Source: Duganella margarita
GTDB lineage: Bacteria; Pseudomonadota; Gammaproteobacteria; Burkholderiales; Burkholderiaceae_D
Length of the DNA: 64,000 nt
Reading direction: 5' to 3'
NCBI RefSeq assembly: GCF_009857535.1
Contig: NZ_WWCS01000011.1
Span: forward strand, 155,196-219,195
In this document: in pieces, positions 6,975 to 16,100 of the stretch
Layout: each line of letters opens with the position of its first letter
How positions within the stretch are numbered: position 1 is the first letter of the stretch
Position numbers and translations under genes: made by a program
The notes under the pieces: model-generated
The model's database searches: none
The model's input: the letters and a program-made list of their open reading frames with translations, nothing else
What the model was told of the DNA's origin: nothing

Positions 6975-9836
6975 TTATTCAACTGCAGTAAAAGAGGAAC
7001 CAGAAGCGAGCGCCTTCTTAAGGCATTCGACACAGATAGTATGCGGTAACGCAGGAATTGGATACGGCACTTTTTCGGGACCAGAAAATACCTTTTTACC
7101 CGCATGGACAGTCAGTTTGCCCGGACATTGCACCGTAATATTACCGCCCTCAATCGTGATGTTCGCGCCGCCCGCAGTGGACAGGCTGATGCGCTTGGCG
7201 GCGGCCCAGTCCACCTCGGCATTCGCGCTGACGATGTTGATGTCGTCGCGCGCCTGCACCTTCAATTCGTCGGCCTGCGCCTGAATGTCGATGGCGTCTT
7301 TGGCGGTGATCAACTGCATGCCCAAGCCGCCCTCGCCGGGCTTGACCGCGCCGCCCAGCACGCCAATGGCCTGGCCGCTATGCGCGCGCAGTTGGCCGCC
7401 GGTGATGAACTGGCTGTCCTGGCCGCTCATCAGCGAGATGGTCTCGCCGTTGGCCAGCTGCATCGCTGCGCCGGCGGTGACGCCAATCCCGCTCTTGCCG
7501 CTGACGGCGATGATCGGCGAGCTGACATGCGGTATTTGCTTGTCGCCCGGTTCGGTTTTCTTCTCGCCGGCGTCGGCGCGCGCGGCGTCGAGGCTGCCAT
7601 TGCCGACCATGCCGGAGACCGCCGTCAGCATCGCCTGCAACGGCGCGACCTTGTCGTCCAGCACGCTGGCGTTGGCTTTGGCCGCGCCGAGATGGCCGGC
7701 CAGCGTCACGGTCTCATGCGTTTTGGCCGCGTCGTTAAACGTTTCGCCCAGCTTGACGGCCTGTTTGAGCAGTGCGATGCCGGACGCGTTGTCGCCGACC
7801 GGGTCGCGCGCCATGGCGCTGTGATTCAGTTTGTAGCTGGTGATCAGCAGACCCGCGGCGCCGCGCACTGCGCCGTAAGCGTCGGTACGCAGTTCGACGC
7901 CCTGCCCGCGCAGGCTGCCGCGATAGTTGTCGGCGCTGTGGATCAGGTGGCCCAGGCTCAGTTCGCTGGCGGCGTGGGTGGAACGCAACTGCACGCGGCC
8001 TTGCGCGTCGGTGTCGTCGAACAGCAACTGGTTGTAGCCGCTGCCGCCAAATTCCTTGCTGCGCACGCCCCACTGCGCGGCGGCGTTGCGGTGGCCGGCG
8101 CTGTCGCTGGACGCGCCGTGCCACAGCGGGCTGTTGCCGCCGGCGACGTTGCCCTGTGCCGAGACCGCGTGGTCTGCGGCCGGCTGGAAGCGCGAGGCCA
8201 TGTCGTCGGCGCTGCCGCCACCGCCCGGCGTCGGCGTTACGCCGCCCTCGCCCTGGCCGTTGTACAGCGCGCCGATGATGATCGGCCGGTCGATGTCGTT
8301 CTCGATGAACTGCACCAGCACTTCCTGGCCGATGCGCGGCAGGAACTGGCTGCCCATGCCGCCGCCGGCCGAACGCTGCGCGACACGCATCCAGCAGGTG
8401 GCGTCGCCGTTGTCCTGCCAGTGGTAGCGGATGCGCACGCGGCCCAGCTTGTCGCAATACAGTTCGTCCGCGCCGGATGCTTGCGCCAGGCCATCGGCGC
8501 CGATGACGATAGCGCTCTGGGCGCCGCGCGCGGTGGGTTTAGGATGGCTGCGGCCATCGCTGCCTGGCAGTTGCGGACGCCAGATGACGTCCGCTGCCAC
8601 CGCCTCAAAGCTGTTGGCGTAGCCGCTCTGGCGCGCTTGCGCAATGGTCAGGGCGAAGTCGTCCGAGGCATCAGCGGCCACTTCTTGCAGCAACTCGGGA
8701 ATCGGACCAAACAGCTCGGCCAGCGCCTGCTGGGCTGGCGACGGGAGGTTGTTGACGCCGACGCTGCGCACGCGCAGCAGCACGTAGGTCGGCGCGCTGT
8801 CCGCGCTCAGCGGGCCTTGCGTCAGCGTGAAACGGGTGCCGGCCGCCATAGTGCGTACGGTCGAGCGGCCACGCCATTGCTGAGCGATAGCTTCCCGCCC
8901 CTGCATCTGGATATCAGCATAGCGCTGCGCCTGCGCGGCGTTGGCATAGGCGTACTGTCCCGGTACATCGTAACTTTCCAGTGGCGGCAGCTTGCCGACC
9001 GACAGCCGCGATGGCGTGCTGGCGTTGACGGCCTGCTTGGCCTTGTAGTCATAGCTGAGCAAGGTGGTCAGCGACGCCGTCACGCTGCGGCGCGCCTGCA
9101 TTGCCTGAATGGTGTCGGACGCCTCGCCGACGCGCACGCCGTGGAAGCGGATGCCGCCGCCAGCTTTGCTGCTAGCGTCTTCCGGCGTGGCGCTGAGCTG
9201 GCTGCTGTCGGCAAACAGCACCACGCCGAGGCCGTCTTCCAGTTGTTCGTAGCGCCAGGCCAGGCCCTCTTCGGTCAGCAGGCGCTGCACGAAATCCAGG
9301 TCCGATTCGCGGTATTGGCAGCAGTAGCTGCGCGCGACGGCATCGGCCATGAACGGTTCGGTCTCTTCGCTCCAGCGCCATTGCGACAGCGGCGCATATG
9401 CCTCGAACACCTCGTCGATGATCTCGATGACGGTGCGGTCCTGCCATACACGGCTGTTGCGCACCTGACTCAGGCGCCACAGCCACGGCGTGAGGCGCAG
9501 ACGATAGCGCGCCAGGCCACCTTCGCTGCCCAGCATCGCCGCTTGGGTAATCTCGCCGCGGAACTCGGTACGGCTGCCATCGGCCAGGCTAACGGCCAGG
9601 GCCGCCTTCTTGCCCAGCAACGGCGCCAGCTGAACCGACGCGCTGGTGGACAGCACGACGACGTCACGTGGTCCGACGCCCTGCACGCTGTCGTCCGAAG
9701 CAAACGCTTCAACCAGCAGCCCGCTGGCGCCCATGTCGGCGCCGTCGTCCTCATTCAGCGTGAGTTCATACAGCCGGGTCGCGCTTGAAAACTGGGCCAG
9801 GGCGGCAACCACCGTTTCGATCAGAGCGATACTCAT
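6975..9836 (-). CDS. vgrG: VgrG (TssI) spike protein carrying the Tle1 module
   Basis: This 953-residue VgrG is the trimeric tip of the T6SS tube. It has the gp27-like N-terminal portion, the gp5/OB-fold stretch (DKLGRVRIRYHWQ and the downstream LPRIGQEVLVQFIENDIDRP), and a DUF2345-type beta-helix extension in the C-terminal third. The last ~50 codons, encoding a tail with ICVECLKKA, are AT-rich like the cargo and unlike the rest of the gene, which marks a compositional breakpoint inside the gene near 7100-7150. The ATG overlaps the stop of the upstream gene by 4 bp. The region 7854-8627 is duplicated at 1-774. The tail probably specifies recognition of the DUF4123/lipase pair. Confidence 0.95.
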   Translation of the reverse strand: MSIALIETVVAALAQFSSATRLYELTLNEDDGADMGASGLLVEAFASDDSVQGVGPRDVVVLSTSASVQLAPLLGKKAALAVSLADGSRTEFRGEITQAAMLGSEGGLARYRLRLTPWLWRLSQVRNSRVWQDRTVIEIIDEVFEAYAPLSQWRWSEETEPFMADAVARSYCCQYRESDLDFVQRLLTEEGLAWRYEQLEDGLGVVLFADSSQLSATPEDASSKAGGGIRFHGVRVGEASDTIQAMQARRSVTASLTTLLSYDYKAKQAVNASTPSRLSVGKLPPLESYDVPGQYAYANAAQAQRYADIQMQGREAIAQQWRGRSTVRTMAAGTRFTLTQGPLSADSAPTYVLLRVRSVGVNNLPSPAQQALAELFGPIPELLQEVAADASDDFALTIAQARQSGYANSFEAVAADVIWRPQLPGSDGRSHPKPTARGAQSAIVIGADGLAQASGADELYCDKLGRVRIRYHWQDNGDATCWMRVAQRSAGGGMGSQFLPRIGQEVLVQFIENDIDRPIIIGALYNGQGEGGVTPTPGGGGSADDMASRFQPAADHAVSAQGNVAGGNSPLWHGASSDSAGHRNAAAQWGVRSKEFGGSGYNQLLFDDTDAQGRVQLRSTHAASELSLGHLIHSADNYRGSLRGQGVELRTDAYGAVRGAAGLLITSYKLNHSAMARDPVGDNASGIALLKQAVKLGETFNDAAKTHETVTLAGHLGAAKANASVLDDKVAPLQAMLTAVSGMVGNGSLDAARADAGEKKTEPGDKQIPHVSSPIIAVSGKSGIGVTAGAAMQLANGETISLMSGQDSQFITGGQLRAHSGQAIGVLGGAVKPGEGGLGMQLITAKDAIDIQAQADELKVQARDDINIVSANAEVDWAAAKRISLSTAGGANITIEGGNITVQCPGKLTVHAGKKVFSGPEKVPYPIPALPHTICVECLKKALASGSSFTAVE

Positions 9837-10615
9837 GATTCAGCGGCAGTTTTCACTGCAACCGGCTGCTTGCACTCTGGCTCCTTGCTGGCGGTGGTCG
9901 CGCACAGGTGCGCGCGGCATTGGCTGGCGCCGGCTTCGTTCAGGCGGCCGCATTGCTTGAGCTGATAGGCCGGCGTCGACGGTTCCTTGGACGGCCCTTT
10001 GGCGGTCTGAACATGCGTCATCAGCGCCGCCAACAGTGTGACGTCGCTATCCTGCGGCTTGGCCTTGGGCTTGGGAGGCTCGGCTTTCCTGGCCACCTGC
10101 ACTTGCTTGCCGGCCGGTTTCTCGGCCTTTTTATGCTCGGGTTTGGCCGCGTTGGCGTGTGGTTTTTCAAGCGCGGCGGTCAGTTCCGCACGCGGCGCTT
10201 TCGGCGGAATATCGTTCAGCACCTCTTTCAGCGACCGGCTATCAGCCGGCGGGCTGACGGCTGCCGTCTCTTCGACGATGGTGGCAGCCGGAACCTCCGG
10301 TGCCGGTGCCGCAGCGGCGGCCGTAGGAGCAACAGGCGCAGGCGACGGCTTGACGGCCGGCGCGGCGGCCAGCATCAATTGCGGTTCCGGCTCGGCAGCC
10401 ATCCAAACGGCCACGCCGGCGGCCAGCACCAGCACGCCCGCCCCTATGCCCGCCAGCAGCAAAGGCTTGCGCGCACGCCGCGCAGCCGGCGCAGCGGTAG
10501 CCGGCCGGCGATCCAACCCGTCGAAAACACTGGCGCGACCCGGTTCTGCCTGGGGCGCCTGGGACAATAGGCTGGGACGGCCACTCGACGGAGGGCGGTC
10601 ATCTTCACGTTGCAA
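9833..10615 (-). CDS. T6SS-linked bitopic membrane protein of unknown function
   Basis: This 260-residue protein has a cytoplasmic N-terminus of about 48 residues, one transmembrane helix (about 50-70, LLLAGIGAGVLVLAAGVAVWM), a long Ala/Pro/Lys-rich linker and a small C-terminal domain with four Cys residues (QLKQCGRLNEAGASQCRAHLC...C), suggesting periplasmic disulphides. I do not recognise the family. It is the first gene of the vgrG-Tle1 unit, overlaps vgrG by 4 bp and is divergent from the tagX-tssM unit. The linker is long enough to span part of the periplasm, so a peptidoglycan or envelope-related accessory role is possible but unproven. Confidence 0.75.
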   Translation of the reverse strand: MQREDDRPPSSGRPSLLSQAPQAEPGRASVFDGLDRRPATAAPAARRARKPLLLAGIGAGVLVLAAGVAVWMAAEPEPQLMLAAAPAVKPSPAPVAPTAAAAAPAPEVPAATIVEETAAVSPPADSRSLKEVLNDIPPKAPRAELTAALEKPHANAAKPEHKKAEKPAGKQVQVARKAEPPKPKAKPQDSDVTLLAALMTHVQTAKGPSKEPSTPAYQLKQCGRLNEAGASQCRAHLCATTASKEPECKQPVAVKTAAES

Positions 10616-10769
10616 AATCTGCTCCCTTGTTAATTTCGCACGACTTTACGACATTCAAGAAAAATGTGCCGCACGAATCGACAATTCAATCGTGCGCGTG
10701 CTTGTCAGATGCCTAATATATACTCAGAGCAATGCTTTTTAGACATTGGTAACGAGCTTCGAGGGCAAC
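10616..10769. promoter_or_regulatory. Divergent T6SS promoter region with repeated CGCACGA motifs
   Basis: This is a 154-bp gap between two divergently transcribed T6SS units. It contains CGCACGA at 10637-10643 and 10670-10676, and its complement TCGTGCG at 10690-10696, the last two forming a spaced inverted repeat. The core resembles the half-site of the palindrome at 29308-29329 in the other T6SS divergent promoter. An AT-rich tract (TAATATATACT, about 10714-10724) could supply a -10 element for the plus unit. No -35 is convincing. A shared operator is inference. Confidence 0.4.
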
Positions 10770-11606
10770 GTGTTTCTACTGGCGGTAACTCTTTATTTCT
10801 TATTGGCGTGCTTCATCAGCTGGATGGTGCTGTTCCCGTCCGGGCGCGAATTCGTCGTGTCGGCGCTGGCCGGGGCCAACGCGCGCCTGCAGCAAAAGCT
10901 GGGCCGCGCAGCCGACCGCCGCCGCGCAGAGCTCGGTGCGCTCGGCCGTTCGGGCCGCCAGTCGATGGGCGGCGTGCGCGATTTTCTGGCCGAGCATTAC
11001 GTGCTGTGCCTGGGCGGCCTGGCGCTGCTGACCATTCCACCGATGCTGGCGCTGCTGCTGGCGCGGCCGACGCTGAACGGTTTCGACAGCTCAACCCGCG
11101 AGGTCAACACCCAAGTGGCCGGCCTGCTGGAAGGCGAACAGCTGGTGCCGCCGCCGGCCTTGCCGCCGCTGGTGTTCACCACCGCCGAAGTGCAGCTGGA
11201 GCGGCCGATGCTGGTCTCGGCCAGCCGCGACTGGGCACAGCTGGACGCCGTCTACGCGCAGCGGCTGCTGATGGTGTTCCGCACCATGAAGGAGAAGTAC
11301 GGCTATGACATGGCGCTGCTGGAAGGTTACCGCAGTCCCGAGCGCCAGAACAAACTGGCCGCGCTGGGTTCCGGCGTGACCAACGCCGCCGCGTTCCAGA
11401 GCTGGCACCAATACGGTCTGGCTGCCGATTGCGCCTTCCTGCGCGACGGCAAGCTGGTGATTTCCGAGCGCGATCCGTGGGCCATGCGCGGCTACCAGTT
11501 ATACGGCGAAGTGGCCGAGTCCATGGGCCTGACCTGGGGCGGGCGCTGGAAGATGATGGATTTCGGGCACACAGAACTGCGCCGGCCCGGCGTGATGAAA
11601 CGATAG
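10770..11606 (+). CDS. tagX: TagX-like M15-family peptidoglycan endopeptidase of the T6SS
   Basis: This membrane-anchored peptidase of about 278 residues probably opens peptidoglycan so the T6SS can assemble. It has two hydrophobic segments in the first 100 residues, then an M15/VanY-type domain with zinc motif SWHQYGLAAD (His and Asp six residues apart) and the C-terminal GGRWKMMDFGHTEL, the second catalytic/zinc pair. The start is chosen as GTG 10770 because GAGGG at 10761-10765 is well placed. A TTG at 10746 is the alternative. It is followed 13 bp later by the thiolase-fold gene and then tssM. Acinetobacter TagX is the functional comparison, recognised by motif rather than by alignment. 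Confidence 0.8.
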   Translation: MFLLAVTLYFLLACFISWMVLFPSGREFVVSALAGANARLQQKLGRAADRRRAELGALGRSGRQSMGGVRDFLAEHYVLCLGGLALLTIPPMLALLLARPTLNGFDSSTREVNTQVAGLLEGEQLVPPPALPPLVFTTAEVQLERPMLVSASRDWAQLDAVYAQRLLMVFRTMKEKYGYDMALLEGYRSPERQNKLAALGSGVTNAAAFQSWHQYGLAADCAFLRDGKLVISERDPWAMRGYQLYGEVAESMGLTWGGRWKMMDFGHTELRRPGVMKR

Positions 11607-11619
11607 GAGAACACGATCA

Positions 11620-13077
11620 ATGGTCTGGTTACGTAACGTTGCCCTGGCCGCCGCCACATTCGGCGCCAGCTGGGGTGGCGCCATCTGGTTCTGGCGCGAG
11701 ACCAATCGCATGCCGGCCAGCGGTGAGCTGGTGCTGTACCTGCTGGTGCTGCCGGTAGCCCTGCTGTCCGCATTGTGGCTGGGCCGCAAAGTGTGGACGC
11801 GCGCTACCCTGCCCGCCGCACCAGCCGCCGCTGGCGCCGCGAATGCCGCAACAGAGATTCCAGCCGCGCCGCCGCTGCCGGCCGCCTTGACGATCGCCGC
11901 CACCGCCGTGCGCGCACCGCATGGCGAATCGGTGGCGGAGTTGCGCGCCGCGTTGTCCGAACATCGCGCCCGCCCGCAGCTCGACAGCGAACTGTATGAC
12001 GACGACGGCTACCCGATTCTGTCCGCCCGCCTGACCGAAGCCGGCGACGCCGCGCTGCGCGAAGAGCTGGAACAGTGGCGCCACCGCCAGCAGTTGGACG
12101 ATCCCCGCTTTGACCAGGCCCAGTGGCGCGCGCTGGCCGCCGCCAGCGCGGTGGTGGCCGACCTGGCAGCAGAAGCCACGCTGCATGAAGACCTGGAGCC
12201 ATGGCTGGAGCAACAGCAAGCGCGCCAGCAAAACCGCCTGCCGCCCGACGCGCCGGCCGCGCGCACGCCGCCAACGCTGCAACTGCTGGCCCTCTGGCCG
12301 CAAGCATGGCAGCCGGCCCAGCGCGACCTGGCCTGGCAATGGCTGCGCCATCTCGCCACGCAAACCGGCTGGCCGCAAACCCTGATCGCACCGGCCGCGC
12401 CGCTGCAACAGCAGCAGGAGCGACAGGACGACGACGCCGGCGCGCTGCTGGCGCAACTGCTGCAACGCGCCGGCAATCCGCAGCAGCCTTCCCTGGCGCT
12501 GGTGATCGCCGCCGACTCGCACCTGAGCGACGCCGCCGTCAACCGCCTGCTGAATCAACAAACGCTGTACACCGCAGCGCATCCGCAAGGCCACATTCCC
12601 GGCGAAGGCGCGGCCGGCCTGCTGCTGGCCGACGCCAACGTGGCGCAGCAGATCGGCGCCACCGGCAGCGTGCTGCAAGCGGTGCACATCGGCCGCCGCA
12701 GCGCCTCCGCCGACACCGTCAAGCGCGACACCGACACCTGCCTGTCCAGCGCCATCGCCGATGTATTGAAAGCGGCCCAGCTGGACGGCGCCGCGATCGA
12801 ACTGGTGACCGCCGACACCGGCCACCGCACCAGCCGCGTGACGGAGCTGATGCACGTGGTCACCGCCGCCGCGCCGCAGCTCGATCCCGGCGCCGACGTG
12901 ATCAGCGTCGGCGCCAGCAGCGGCAGTTGCGGCGCGGTCAGCTGGCTGACCGCGCTGGCAATAGCCGACGCCGAAGCGCAGCAGCGCGGCGGTCCGGCAC
13001 TCAGTATCAGCAACGAAGATCCTTACCGCCGCTGCGCCGCGCTGATTCGCCCGGCACAAGCGGCACCAACAGCATGA
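11620..13077 (+). CDS. T6SS-associated membrane protein with a degenerate thiolase/ketosynthase-like C-terminal domain
   Basis: This 485-residue protein has two predicted transmembrane helices (about 5-25 and 36-56), an Ala/Gln-rich middle, and a C-terminal third whose sequence follows the second half of beta-ketoacyl synthases: ALVIAADSHLSD, PGEGAAGLLLADA (327-339), then SVGASSGSCGAVSWLTALAIAD (about 429-450) in the place of the GHxxGAAG loop. The usual active-site Cys half and the HGTGT motif are not recognisable, so it is probably catalytically dead and structural. It sits between tagX and tssM in one plus-strand operon. No established T6SS name is assigned. The fold call is based on motif order only. 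Confidence 0.7.
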   Translation: MVWLRNVALAAATFGASWGGAIWFWRETNRMPASGELVLYLLVLPVALLSALWLGRKVWTRATLPAAPAAAGAANAATEIPAAPPLPAALTIAATAVRAPHGESVAELRAALSEHRARPQLDSELYDDDGYPILSARLTEAGDAALREELEQWRHRQQLDDPRFDQAQWRALAAASAVVADLAAEATLHEDLEPWLEQQQARQQNRLPPDAPAARTPPTLQLLALWPQAWQPAQRDLAWQWLRHLATQTGWPQTLIAPAAPLQQQQERQDDDAGALLAQLLQRAGNPQQPSLALVIAADSHLSDAAVNRLLNQQTLYTAAHPQGHIPGEGAAGLLLADANVAQQIGATGSVLQAVHIGRRSASADTVKRDTDTCLSSAIADVLKAAQLDGAAIELVTADTGHRTSRVTELMHVVTAAAPQLDPGADVISVGASSGSCGAVSWLTALAIADAEAQQRGGPALSISNEDPYRRCAALIRPAQAAPTA

Positions 13078-13102
13078 CATTCCCAAGTAACCGAGCCCTA
13101 TT

Positions 13103-16100
13103 ATGATGCAAAAATTCTGGCTGTTCCTGACCCAACGCCGTACGCTGATCGTTATCGGCTGGTTGGCCTTTGCGGCGCTGCTGTTCCTTGCTGGCGCGCT
13201 ACTGCAATGGCCGTCGTCGGTGCCGTGGATCGTGCTGGCGATCGCGCTGGCCTTCGGCGCCATCGTCTGGTACTGGCGCTATCGAAAGACGCAGCGCGCC
13301 GCCGGCAAGTTGGGCGACATGCTGGAACAGCAGGCGTCCAAGCCGGTCAAGGTCGATCCGGCCCAGCGCCAGGAAACCGAAGCGCTGCGCACCCGCATGC
13401 TTGACGCCATCGGCACCATCAAGAACTCCAAGCTGGGCCAGACCTCCGGCAACGCCGCGCTGTACGAACTGCCGTGGTATATGATCATCGGTAATCCGGC
13501 CGCCGGCAAAAGCACGGCGGTCGCCAGCTCCGGCCTGCAGTTCCCGTTCGCCGACAGCAAAATCGTGCAAGGCGTGGGCGGCACCCGTAACTGCGACTGG
13601 TTCTTCACCACCGACGGCATCCTGCTCGATACGGCCGGCCGCTATTCGGTCGTGGACGAAGACCGTGGCGAGTGGTTCGGCTTCCTCGACCTGCTGAAAA
13701 AATACCGCAAGAAGGCGCCGATCAACGGCATCATCATCGCCGTCAGTGTCGCCGAGTTGACCCGCAACCGTCCGGAATTCGCCATCAACCTGGCCAAGAA
13801 CCTGCGCCAGCGCGTGCAGGAACTGACCGAGCGGCTGGAAGTGCACGCGCCGGTCTACGTGCTGTTCACCAAGGCTGACCTGATCACCGGCTTCAACGAA
13901 TTCTTCCAGGACGCCGAACGCGGTGAGCGCGACAAGGTGTGGGGCGCGACCCTGCCCTACAGCCGCAGCACCGGCAGCGAGGAAGTACTGAACCAGTTCG
14001 ACGCCCGCTTCGACGAATTGTACGAAGGCTTGAAAGACCAGAGCGCAGCCAACATGGCGCTGCAATGGCGCGAACGCATGCCGCCGGGCGTGTTCACCTT
14101 CCCGCTGGAATTCAGCTCGATCAAGCCGGCGCTGCGCACGTTTATCGCCACGCTGTTTGAGGAAAATCCGTTCCAGTTCAAACCTGTATTCCGTGGTTTC
14201 TACTTCACCAGCGCGCTGCAGGAAGGCGAAACCGTCTCCGCTTCTTCGCAACGCGTGGCGCAGCGCTTCGACCTGCAACTGAAGCCCGCCGAACATGAAG
14301 CAGCCCACCAGCAGCAGGGCTACTTCCTGCTTAATCTGTTCCGCAAGGTGATCTTCGCCGACAAGGATCTGGTATCGCAATACGCCAGCCCCGCCAAGAC
14401 CCGCATGCGCTACGTCGCCTTCTTCGCCGCCACCGCGCTGGCTGGCCTGGCGCTGGCCGGCTGGAGCTGGTCCTACATGAACAACCGCCAGCTGGTGGCC
14501 AATGTGCAGGCGGACCTGGACCAGGCCATCAAGGTGCAGGAAAAATCGATGGACCTGCAATCGCGCTTTGCCGCGCTGGAGATCCTGCAAGACCGCATCG
14601 AACAGCTGGACAAGTATGAAGAGAGCCGTCCAATGTCGCTCAGCTTCGGCCTTTACCAGGGCACGCTGCTGGACCGCAAGCTGCGCGAAGAATACTTCAA
14701 CGGCGTGCGCGAAGTGATGCTCAAACCAGTCGGCCAGACCCTGGAAGCCTTCCTCGCCGAAGTCAATAGCGGCGCGGCGAATTTGCAGCCGATGGCGCGT
14801 CCACTGACCGCCAGCGGCTCCGGCGGCAACACGGCGCCGGCGAACGCCACGCAGGCAGAAGCCGCAGCCGCCATCAACAACAGCGCGCAGCAGTTCAAGG
14901 ATGCCTCGCCAACCGACGCCGAAGACGCGTACAACGCGCTCAAGACCTACCTGATGCTGGGCGATAAATCGCGCGCCGAAGCCGGCCATCTGAACGACCA
15001 GCTGACCCGCTTCTGGCGCGTGTGGCTGGACACCAACCGCGGCACCATGTCGCGCGAGCAGATGATCCGCAGCGCAGAGCGCATGATCTCCTTCTACCTG
15101 GCGCAGATCAACGACACCTCGTGGCCGCAGATCGATACCCGCCTGGCGCTGGTCGACCAGACCCGCGACAACCTGCGCCGCGTGGTGCGCGGCATGCCGG
15201 CGCGTGAACGGGTGTACGCCGACGTCAAAGCCCGCGCCGCCACGCGCTTCCCTGCGGTGACGGTGGCCGCCATCGTCGGCGATCAGGACAAGGAACTGGT
15301 ACTGGGCAGCTACGCCGTGCCGGGCAGCTTTACCCGCGCCGCATGGCAAGGCTTCGTGCAGGACGCCTTCCGCGAAGCCGCCAACCGCGAACTGCAAAGC
15401 GCCGACTGGGTGCTGAAAACCTCGTCCAAGGATGACCTGACGCTGGAAGGCAGCCCGGAACAAATCCAGAAATCGCTGGTGGACCTGTACAAGAACGACT
15501 ATGCGCGCGAGTGGCAGAAGTTTGTGCAAGGCGTGACAGTGCGTGACCTGGCCAACTTCGACCAGGCCGCCAGTGCGATGAACCGGCTGGGCGACCCGCA
15601 AAATTCGCCGCTGAATAAGCTGATGAACAGCGTCTACGAACAAACGTCGTGGGACAATCCGTCGCTGATCGACGCCGGCCTGCAACGCGCGCAGCGTGGC
15701 GTCAGCGGCTGGTTCAAGGAAACCATCCTGCGCCAGAAACCGTCGCAGCTCAACATCAACGTCGGTAGCGGCGGCGTGCAAAATGCCGCCCTGCCGCTCG
15801 GCCCTGTGGGCCGCGAGTTCTCCGGCGTGGCGCGCCTGGTGGTCGCCAAGGACCAGGGCGCGTCGCTGATGCGCGGCTACATGGAGCAGTTGTCCAAGCT
15901 GCGCGGCCGCTTTAACCAGATCAAGAATCAAGGCGATCCTGGTCCTGGCGCCAAGCAGCTGATGCAGCAAACGCTGGACGGCAATGGCTCGGAACTGGCG
16001 GAAGCGCTGAAGTACGTGGACGAGCAAATGCTGACCGGGATGACCGATGCGCAGAAGACCGCCATCCGTCCGTTGCTGGTACGCCCGCTGATCCAGACCT

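Noticed and set aside
7104..9788. Long plus-strand open frame (894 codons) antisense to vgrG
   Set aside because: It is the opposite-frame shadow of a GC-rich gene. Composition is Arg/Ala/His-rich nonsense without domains, while the minus strand encodes a clear VgrG.
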